The notes under the pieces were generated by a model that did no database searches, had not been told where the DNA came from, and was given only the letters and a program-made list of their open reading frames with translations. A program made the position numbers and the translations under genes. From a virus, in the IMG/VR virus record IMGVR_UViG_3300035157_000682, positions 1 through 20,204 of that record: DNA of 20,204 bases. One strand, given 5' to 3'. Positions 14,985-20,204 of this stretch are shown in pieces (position 1 is the first letter of the stretch; every line of letters starts with the position of its first letter).

Positions 14985-15284
14985 TTAATCTCTTTGTCTC
15001 CAGTCATCAGACCTCTCGTTATGGAACCATTCTACCACATCTTCGGGAGATCCGAAACCCCTTTTGTGACGAGTTGAATCGGGGTCACCTATGTTCAACT
15101 CATTAAGAAAAGAATCAGTAGGGTCAGTACTGATTCTTCTAGCAGTGTTTAACATACCTCTTGCTGCGGTATTTGCTTTTGCTAATTTCTCTGCCCAGAT
15201 CATATCTTCTAGACTAACCTCAACTCCAGCACCTATGTCTTTACAAATTGCTGTTAGTCTCAAACGGTATTGTGTTGATAGCAT
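14985..15284 (-). CDS. Unknown small soluble protein
   Basis: A protein of 99 residues with no recognised domain. The N-terminal half is helical (QYRLRLTAICKDIGAGVEVSL, LEDMIWAEKLAKANTAARG). The C-terminal half is polar, with DPDSTRHKRGFGSPEDVV and an aromatic, charged end (WFHNERSDDWRQRD). The ATG at 15284 is preceded by AGGA at 5-base spacing on the minus strand, the likely ribosome binding site. It lies between petE and talC with short gaps and is probably part of that operon. The function is unknown. Confidence 0.78.
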   Translation of the reverse strand: MLSTQYRLRLTAICKDIGAGVEVSLEDMIWAEKLAKANTAARGMLNTARRISTDPTDSFLNELNIGDPDSTRHKRGFGSPEDVVEWFHNERSDDWRQRD

Positions 15285-15292
15285 ATGTTCCT

Positions 15293-15308
15293 AATAACTA
15301 TTGTTATT
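15293..15308 (-). other. Small AT-rich inverted repeat after petE
   Basis: AATAAC and GTTATT flank a 4-base loop, overlapping the petE stop codon and lying just upstream of the next ribosome binding site. It is weak and has no T-run, so it is not a terminator; it could tune mRNA stability or translation, or be chance. Confidence 0.25.
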
Positions 15309-15627
15309 TAACGTGAACTACACCCTTCATACCAGCTCCTGCATGGGGATCACACTGAAAGTTATAATCTCCTGACTCAGGAAAGGTAATATCAAAGCTA
15401 TCACCAACGGCAAATGCTAGATCTCCATGTGATAATTCTGGGTGGTCTTCTACCATCACATTATGGGGTGGTAATGCTCCATTAGTAAAGGTAATTGTTT
15501 CACCAGCATTAATTGTAATATCATTTGGTTCAAAGACTAAGTTGCCTCCCGAACCCATTTGTACTTCAACTGCCCATACAGGTAGGGCAAAGAAAAATGC
15601 TAAGATTGCTGTAAATAAGTACTTCAT
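15304..15627 (-). CDS. petE: Plastocyanin
   Basis: A protein of 107 residues with a signal peptide (MKYLFTAILAFFFALPVWA, cleavage likely after A19), which sends it to the thylakoid lumen or periplasm. The mature part is about 88 residues, slightly shorter than cyanobacterial plastocyanins. All four copper ligands are visible: H55 in LPPHNVMV, and C92, H95 and M100 in QCDPHAGAGM, with the family spacing. It carries electrons from cytochrome b6f to photosystem I or a terminal oxidase. Phage copies are thought to sustain photosynthetic or alternative electron flow during infection. The start overlaps the previous stop as ATGA. Confidence 0.96.
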   Translation of the reverse strand: MKYLFTAILAFFFALPVWAVEVQMGSGGNLVFEPNDITINAGETITFTNGALPPHNVMVEDHPELSHGDLAFAVGDSFDITFPESGDYNFQCDPHAGAGMKGVVHVK

Positions 15628-15830
15628 TCGTTTAAAGCTTCCATTCGTAGGAATTGTTCATTCAGATTATAGTACAATTTATAGTTAGTTGTGGTAACAT
15701 AGTACCCAACTATGTCGTTTCCATCACAATGGTATCCATACCCTTTAAGGATCTCATTAACACCATCAATTCTAAAGGTTTTACCACCTTTTTCTAGATA
15801 GTTGTGGAACTTTTCATCAAGGTTAATCAT
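15624..15830 (-). CDS. Small unknown protein between oxygenase and plastocyanin
   Basis: A protein of 68 residues with no recognised domain; it is Tyr/Asn/Gly-rich (KGYGYHCDGNDIVGYYV, NYKLYYNLNEQFLRM) and probably mixed alpha/beta. It is joined to both neighbours by ATGA overlaps, at 15827-15830 with the oxygenase and at 15624-15627 with petE. This strict coupling supports it being a real gene of the operon. The function is unknown. Confidence 0.75.
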   Translation of the reverse strand: MINLDEKFHNYLEKGGKTFRIDGVNEILKGYGYHCDGNDIVGYYVTTTNYKLYYNLNEQFLRMEALNE

Positions 15831-16510
15831 GACTTAAATCCTCTGGGGTTCTGTTTCTTAGCAGCAGCTACTTTTCTTTGAAAACCTTCGTCTCTAAATT
15901 TATCCTCAGTGTATATTGAAGGATGATAAACTTTTTTAGGTCCATCCCCTTCTTCTGGTTCTGGGGGGTTTGCATATATATCAACTGGTATTAAATGGAA
16001 ATTACCAGCAGCACCAATCCTTCTACCTTTAGTTGGTGGTACTTCATGATCTAGATGTCCAGGAAATACAACTAACATACCATTCTCAGGTTGTATAACC
16101 TCACCCTCAACAATTAAGGGTGCACATCCTTTTTCAACATCAACAAAATAAACAACTGAATAAAGAGAAGGAAAATGATTGTGATGTACAGCCTGATCAC
16201 CATCTAAGTAGTCCATCACCCAAAAGTTAAAGGGCTCAACCTTAGCTTCCTTATCATTATAATAATGCTCACTAACATAATCACAAGCTGAAGTCATTAT
16301 CTCTACTAGAGGATTAAATGCTTTTGTTATCTTGTGAGTGAACCAATGACTTCTCCATGCTCTAACATTACTCTCAACCCCTTGAGGATTTTGCTTTTTC
16401 AGGTTGAGTATATGCATCTTTACATGCTTATTGATTGTTTCATAATCATCAATTATAGTAGTAAAGATTGGAGTCTCCTTTTTTATAAATCGTGCGTCAA
16501 TTTTAGGCAT
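15827..16510 (-). CDS. 2OG-Fe(II) oxygenase family protein
   Basis: A protein of 227 residues. The core has the double-stranded beta-helix pattern of phage 2-oxoglutarate/Fe(II) oxygenases: FWVMDYLDGDQAVHHNHFPS (96-115) with candidate iron-binding histidines H110/H112, then SVVYFVDVEKG, GMLVVFPGHLDHEVPP (144-159) with H152/H155, then RRIGAAGNFHLIP (163-175) with an Arg expected to bind 2-oxoglutarate. Such enzymes are abundant in cyanophages; proposed roles include protein or nucleic-acid hydroxylation and 2OG sensing, none proven here. The substrate cannot be read from sequence. It overlaps the nuclease gene by 8 bases upstream and the next gene by ATGA. Confidence 0.85.
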   Translation of the reverse strand: MPKIDARFIKKETPIFTTIIDDYETINKHVKMHILNLKKQNPQGVESNVRAWRSHWFTHKITKAFNPLVEIMTSACDYVSEHYYNDKEAKVEPFNFWVMDYLDGDQAVHHNHFPSLYSVVYFVDVEKGCAPLIVEGEVIQPENGMLVVFPGHLDHEVPPTKGRRIGAAGNFHLIPVDIYANPPEPEEGDGPKKVYHPSIYTEDKFRDEGFQRKVAAAKKQNPRGFKS

Positions 16511-16952
16511 AATCTTTTCTGTAATAGCGTCCTAGAATATTACTGTTGTAATATGCTGGTGTTCCATCATCCAAGGTCTTTTGCAAGACATTATTAAGAA
16601 ACAATTGTTTTGTTTCCTCATAATTTACCTCGCCTTTGGTGGGATGGGTTGATAAGATCTCTCGTTTGAATTCTGAGTTGCCAAGTAGTTTTCTATCTGC
16701 CTTAAGTTCATCAGAGCTTCCGTAGTATCTTTTCCAATCACTCTCAGACGTAACCCTTCTCTTACCACCTCTAGGTTTACGTTTTGACCAGAAGTATTTG
16801 CGTCCGATGTATTGCCTACCGTTCTGCAAATTAGTAATCCTGTAGACAAAACCGAACTGGTCGCCAATATGGTCAGTAATGAAAGGTTCACCCTCATATA
16901 TCCAGGGGTTTTCGTAAACTCCCTCTTCAGCCATTTCATAATTTTTATCCAT
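16503..16952 (-). CDS. GIY-YIG-type nuclease, SegE-like
   Basis: A protein of 149 residues. FVYRITNLQNGRQYIGRKYF (35-54) contains diverged GIY (VYR) and YIG (QYIG) strands followed by the conserved Arg/Lys, and a later NYEETKQLFLNNVL supplies the expected catalytic Glu. The basic stretch SKRKPRGGKRR and SDWKRYYGSS fit the GIY-YIG family found in T4 SegE-type endonucleases and in many cyanophages. It may be a homing endonuclease or a DNA-processing nuclease. It is a complete gene placed right after the methyltransferase with a 10-base gap. No intron or disrupted host gene is visible. The ATG at 16952 is chosen; the other long frame over this DNA is not protein-like. Confidence 0.78.
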   Translation of the reverse strand: MDKNYEMAEEGVYENPWIYEGEPFITDHIGDQFGFVYRITNLQNGRQYIGRKYFWSKRKPRGGKRRVTSESDWKRYYGSSDELKADRKLLGNSEFKREILSTHPTKGEVNYEETKQLFLNNVLQKTLDDGTPAYYNSNILGRYYRKDYA

Positions 16953-16962
16953 CTAGCCATAT

Positions 16963-17925
16963 TTATCCTATTAATCTTTCCTCTGTGTGAGCACCACACT
17001 CGACTAGTGCAGCTTGTGCTATTTTTAAAGCGTCATCACTAACATCACAGACAGTACAATCTCTATCAAGATTGAATGCTGCTACAGCAGTGGTTCCAGA
17101 CCCACAAAAGGGGTCAAAAACTGTCCCATCTTTAGGACATGATGACTTGATGATCCTCTCCAATAACTTGACTGGTTTCTGGGTAGGATACCTACGCTTA
17201 TTCTTCTCTGATCTAGAGATGAAATGTATATCATCCCAGAAATTCTGGATAGGAGACCCCTTAGACTCAGATAGATATATCTTCTTATATGGTAGGTTGT
17301 TACCATAATGAATCAGACCTTGAGCATCAAGCTCTTTAGTCTTCTCGAAGTCAAATCTCCACCCATACTCAGGATCATACATCTTATACTGATACTTATG
17401 ACCTGGTCTAGACTTCTCACCAGTCAGTTTACCTAGTGCATAGAAACCTTTCTCATCCTTATTCTTAAATGAGTTGGCTTCATAGGTAGGATCTAATGGT
17501 TGGTACTGAACATCAAAATATGGGTCACCTTTACGGAAAGTCATTATAGAATCAACGATGTTTCCCCATCCCTTCTTGATGTTATTCTTAGGACCTGACC
17601 TCTTCCATGAGATATTGGTGTAAAACTTACCTCTAATCTCTTTAGTGATCTCACCTAACACCAATGCATTACTATCAAAATTATTGTGGCAGTACAACCA
17701 ACCATTTGGTTTCAATGCTTCAAAACAATCTTGTATTACAGTAGCATACCACTCAATATAGGCATCAGTTGACTCCCATTTATCATCAAAGGAGACCTTC
17801 TTGTTCTCTTCAAACATGAAGAACTCCCTATCGAGACCGAAGGGAGGATCGATGTATATTAAGTCGTATTTTTCGCCATAATTGTTGAGGTTTTCAACCC
17901 TCTCTTTTCTCAATTTGATCGTCAT
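16963..17925 (-). CDS. DNA methyltransferase, N6-adenine/N4-cytosine beta class
   Basis: A protein of 320 residues. Catalytic motif IV DPPF (26-29, in LIYIDPPFGLD) precedes the AdoMet-binding motif I DPFCGSGTT (271-279), the order of beta-class enzymes. YPTQKP (246-251) is the typical motif before motif I. DPPF favours adenine N6 methylation, though N4-cytosine is possible. The central 100-240 region holds the target-recognition part (GYALGKLTGE-like and YGWRFDFEKTKELD). No restriction enzyme gene is next to it, so it is probably a solitary methylase that protects or marks phage DNA. It overlaps the previous gene by 32 bases. Confidence 0.93.
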   Translation of the reverse strand: MTIKLRKERVENLNNYGEKYDLIYIDPPFGLDREFFMFEENKKVSFDDKWESTDAYIEWYATVIQDCFEALKPNGWLYCHNNFDSNALVLGEITKEIRGKFYTNISWKRSGPKNNIKKGWGNIVDSIMTFRKGDPYFDVQYQPLDPTYEANSFKNKDEKGFYALGKLTGEKSRPGHKYQYKMYDPEYGWRFDFEKTKELDAQGLIHYGNNLPYKKIYLSESKGSPIQNFWDDIHFISRSEKNKRRYPTQKPVKLLERIIKSSCPKDGTVFDPFCGSGTTAVAAFNLDRDCTVCDVSDDALKIAQAALVECGAHTEERLIG

Positions 17926-18232
17926 AATAATTTTCCCACGGATCGGGTATTAAATTCCTTGGTCTTTGTTCCTCTGGAAGAACTCCTTCAGGCTCGACTG
18001 GCAGTTGGGAGGTTCTGGGTCTTTGATACCTTTCTTCCTCTTCCAGTCGTTGTGCATCGCTTGCATCAACCAACTCTGAGATAGACTCTTCGGTCCATTC
18101 ATCAGCAATTCTCTGTTGAGTTTGCCGTGAACTTTCATACCGAGGTACTCTTCTCTCCACGACTCGTCTCGTGGTTCTAGTTCGGTATCTTGGGTCATAA
18201 TTTAAAACCAGCGAAAGTATCTTTCTTAACAT
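17894..18232 (-). CDS. Arg/Glu-rich unknown protein overlapping nrdB
   Basis: A protein of 112 residues with no recognised domain. The N-terminal half is basic (RYRTRTTRRVVERRVPRYES), the middle acidic (WTEESISELVDASD) and the C-terminal part Pro/Glu-rich (QRPRTSQLPVEPEGVLPEE). The ATG at 18232 lies 38 bases inside the end of nrdB, and the 3' end overlaps the methyltransferase by 32 bases. The alternative frame 18198-17950 (82 residues) has an ATGA overlap with nrdB. However, its third codon positions are much richer in G and C than those of neighbouring genes, while this frame keeps the AT-rich third positions of the phage. I therefore prefer this one, with moderate certainty. Confidence 0.6.
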   Translation of the reverse strand: MLRKILSLVLNYDPRYRTRTTRRVVERRVPRYESSRQTQQRIADEWTEESISELVDASDAQRLEEEERYQRPRTSQLPVEPEGVLPEEQRPRNLIPDPWENYYDDQIEKREG

Positions 18233-19325
18233 CTTGTTTAATACTACCTATCATGTAGCTCTCAACCTCTGTTTCTTGTGGTGCTACTTGTAATCCTTTA
18301 GAGGATAACCAGTGTGCAGTCCAAGGTAGTGGATTATTGGCTAGCGGTGTATCGTATATAGGTTTCAATCCCATCGATTTTAACCTACGGTTAGCAGTCC
18401 ATTCAACATACTTCTGTAATAATACATCATTAAGTCCAATTATGCTACCATCCTTAAACAAATACTCTGCCCACTCCTTTTCTTCTTGAACACACTCCCT
18501 AAACATTTGGTAAACATTCTCTTCTTCTTCCTTAGCAATCTCTACCATGTCTGGATCGTCACCTTCATTCCATTTGTTTAGTATATTGTTCGTGACTCCC
18601 ATGTGTTGTGACTCATCACGAGCAATAAGGGAGATAATCTTTGCTGATCCTTCGAGTAACTTGAGCTCGCCAAAGGCAAAGCTGCAAGCGAAAGAGACAT
18701 AAAAGCGAATACCTTCAAGAATGTATACATTAGCAACTGCTCTATAAAGTTTACGTTTAAGATCCTTCAGTGTCCATTCAGCATTAACATGATCTCTCCA
18801 TCCATCTTTCCACAGATTACTTTGACCATATTCCTGTGCATAATTGATGAAATCATCATATGCTTTAGTAACTGACTGAGCACGTGCAAGTATCTTATCA
18901 TCATCAAGAATAGTATCAAAGACCTCTGATGGATCAGGGTATACATTCTTAATGATATGAGTATAAGACCTACTATGAATCATCTCCATAGTCTGCCAAA
19001 TATTCATACATCCTTCAAGCTCAGGTAGTGAACAGTAAGGAGCAAAAGCCATACCAGGAGCACGACCTTGTACAGAATCTAAGAGAATCTGGTACTTAAG
19101 ATTGCTAGTAAAGATATGTTTCTGTGCTGCATTCAACGTCTGATAGTCTGCTCTGTCTTTCTGTAAAGATACCTCTTCAGGTCTCCAGAAAAATCCTAAT
19201 TGTGTCTGTGTTAGCTTATCGAAGATAGGATATTTAAACTTATCATATCTTTGTACTCCTAAAGGAGGACCAAAGAACATCTGTCCTTTGGTAGTATCAA
19301 CTTTCTTCGTATTGAAGACGGTCAT
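18195..19325 (-). CDS. nrdB: Ribonucleoside-diphosphate reductase class Ia, small (R2) subunit
   Basis: A protein of 376 residues from the ATG at 19325 (MTVFNTKKVDTTKGQ), 13 bases after the nrdA stop; a longer reading would need a TTG inside nrdA. All di-iron ligands of E. coli NrdB are present: D83 (YQILLDSVQGR), E114 and H117 (WQTMEMIHSRSY), E204 (ILEGIRFYVSF), E238 and H241 (ARDESQHM). The radical tyrosine is Y121 in SRSYTHI. The C-terminal ESYMIGS stretch carries the tyrosine used for radical transfer to NrdA. It houses the tyrosyl radical needed for deoxynucleotide synthesis. It shares an operon with nrdA. Confidence 0.97.
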   Translation of the reverse strand: MTVFNTKKVDTTKGQMFFGPPLGVQRYDKFKYPIFDKLTQTQLGFFWRPEEVSLQKDRADYQTLNAAQKHIFTSNLKYQILLDSVQGRAPGMAFAPYCSLPELEGCMNIWQTMEMIHSRSYTHIIKNVYPDPSEVFDTILDDDKILARAQSVTKAYDDFINYAQEYGQSNLWKDGWRDHVNAEWTLKDLKRKLYRAVANVYILEGIRFYVSFACSFAFGELKLLEGSAKIISLIARDESQHMGVTNNILNKWNEGDDPDMVEIAKEEEENVYQMFRECVQEEKEWAEYLFKDGSIIGLNDVLLQKYVEWTANRRLKSMGLKPIYDTPLANNPLPWTAHWLSSKGLQVAPQETEVESYMIGSIKQDVKKDTFAGFKL

Positions 19326-19338
19326 ACCACTGATTCCA

Positions 19339-20204
19339 TCAGATTTTGCAGCTATCACAGTCTTCCTCCTCGGTAGCAAATATATCTTCTAGAAGATTTT
19401 GAACTGATTCTTTATTTGAATCTAGATCAACCTCATCTGTCTTACTATCATATGTATTCTGATAATAAGATGTCTTCCAACCATACTTGTAAGTGGTTAA
19501 TAAATCTTGAGCCATCACTGAAGTAGGAACCTCATTGTTCTCAAATTGTTGTGGATTATAACTCCAGTTACCACTGATTGCTTGGTCAAAGAACTTCTGC
19601 ATCACTGCTACTATATTAACATAACCAGCATTAGAAGGCATATCCCAAAGGAGCGTGTAATTATTCTTAAGGGTGGCAATGTTAGGTACGATCTGTTTAA
19701 GTGGTCCCTTCTTAGACTTCTTCGTTGAGATATAATCTCTGGGTGGTTCAATACCATTTGTAGCATTAGAGACAACCGATGAGGACTCTGAAGGCATCTG
19801 TGCCGATAGAGTGCTATGTCTGAGTCCGTGAATTCTGATAGACTCTCTAAGTTCTTCCCAGTCATAGTTAAGTTTGTTGGGTACAATTTCATCTACATCT
19901 TTCTTGTAAGTATCAATGGGTAAGAATCCATCGAAGTACTTTGTTTGACTGAATCCATCACAAGATCCTTTCTCTTCAGCAATCTTATTAGATGCTTTGA
20001 GTAGATTGTATTGGAATGCTTCAGTCAAGTCATGAACTAACTTCCATGCTTCTGGATCTTCATACTTAACACCATTCTTAGCAAGATAATGTGCTAAACC
20101 AATGTATCCTATACCAAGAGAACGTCTAGCAAGGGTGCTTTTACGTGCTGCTTCTACTGGATACTTCTGATAATCAATCAACTCTTCTAGAGCTCGTACA
20201 GATA
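19339..20204 (-). CDS. nrdA: Ribonucleoside-diphosphate reductase class Ia, large (R1) subunit, 5' part beyond the window
   Basis: The last 288 codons of nrdA; the frame is open to the window edge (SVRALEELIDYQKYP at its start), so the N-terminal two thirds, including the central radical cysteine, are outside. Recognisable are RRSLGIGYIGLAHYL, the conserved SAQMPSESSS and NATNGIEPPRD segments of the substrate region, and the tyrosine pair in TSYYQNTY for radical transfer. The C-terminal redox pair CDSC (EEEDCDSCKI) accepts electrons from glutaredoxin or thioredoxin. The glutaredoxin at 14034-14291 is the likely donor. Confidence 0.95.
   Translation of the reverse strand, partial: SVRALEELIDYQKYPVEAARKSTLARRSLGIGYIGLAHYLAKNGVKYEDPEAWKLVHDLTEAFQYNLLKASNKIAEEKGSCDGFSQTKYFDGFLPIDTYKKDVDEIVPNKLNYDWEELRESIRIHGLRHSTLSAQMPSESSSVVSNATNGIEPPRDYISTKKSKKGPLKQIVPNIATLKNNYTLLWDMPSNAGYVNIVAVMQKFFDQAISGNWSYNPQQFENNEVPTSVMAQDLLTTYKYGWKTSYYQNTYDSKTDEVDLDSNKESVQNLLEDIFATEEEDCDSCKI

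Noticed and set aside
16625-16999. A 124-codon minus-strand frame overlapping the methyltransferase and nuclease genes
   Set aside because: It is out of frame with two genes that have clear motifs, and its own translation shows no family features.
17950-18198. An 82-codon frame beginning with an ATGA overlap at the nrdB stop
   Set aside because: Its third codon positions are much more GC-rich than neighbouring genes; it is kept only as an alternative to the 112-codon frame.
18195-19325. Apparent loss of the first di-iron ligand in NrdB, because WRPEEVSLQKD has Ser where E. coli has Asp
   Set aside because: The real first ligand (E. coli D84) lies in the YQTLLDSIQGR segment and is conserved here as D83, so the enzyme looks intact.
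19326-19379. An N-terminal extension of NrdB by 18 residues
   Set aside because: It requires a TTG start inside nrdA. The ATG at 19325 gives residue numbering that matches the E. coli protein at E204, E238 and H241.

Overview
The window is a piece of an AT-rich T4-like cyanophage genome (a myovirus of marine Prochlorococcus or Synechococcus). This call rests on gene content. Class I ribonucleotide reductase genes (nrdA, nrdB) are followed by cyanobacterium-type auxiliary metabolic genes: plastocyanin, a TalC-type transaldolase, glutaredoxin and a ferredoxin-dependent bilin reductase. These are followed by very large Gly/Ser/Thr-rich tail-fibre genes with collar-type tips. Every gene I can support is on the minus strand, so transcription runs from high to low coordinates. 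No tRNA, IS element, CRISPR array or integrase is visible.

Layout in transcription order. (1) 20204-16503: the 3' part of nrdA, nrdB, a small Arg/Glu-rich unknown, a beta-class DNA methyltransferase and a GIY-YIG nuclease. (2) 16510-13060: a 2OG-Fe(II) oxygenase, a small unknown, petE, an unknown of 99 residues, talC, a glutaredoxin, a Phd/YefM-like small protein, a PebS-like bilin reductase and a small membrane protein. Many of these genes are joined by 4-base ATGA overlaps, which suggests one translationally coupled metabolic operon. (3) 13046-11646: a sigma70-like promoter followed at once by a candidate structured RNA of about 117 nt, two small genes encoding membrane or hydrophobic proteins, then a second near-consensus promoter, a single unknown gene of 208 codons and a strong UUCG-loop terminator. 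(4) 11641-1: the late structural region, with three very large fibre genes of 1059, 1842 and at least 628 codons (the last runs off the window). Each is preceded by a T4-late-type octamer. A Cys-rich small protein and a tail-fibre assembly chaperone lie between the first two fibre genes.

How the genes fit together (inference from known cyanophage biology): the ribonucleotide reductase and glutaredoxin supply deoxynucleotides. Transaldolase redirects host carbon toward the pentose phosphate pathway. Plastocyanin and the bilin reductase act on host photosynthetic electron flow and pigment. The fibre cluster sets host recognition and appears to evolve by exchange of short repeated cassettes shared among the three fibre genes.

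The least explained part is 12895-13046: a non-coding stretch with a host-type promoter whose predicted start coincides with the 5' strand of a long closing helix around a predicted three-way junction. I do not recognise it as a known RNA family.
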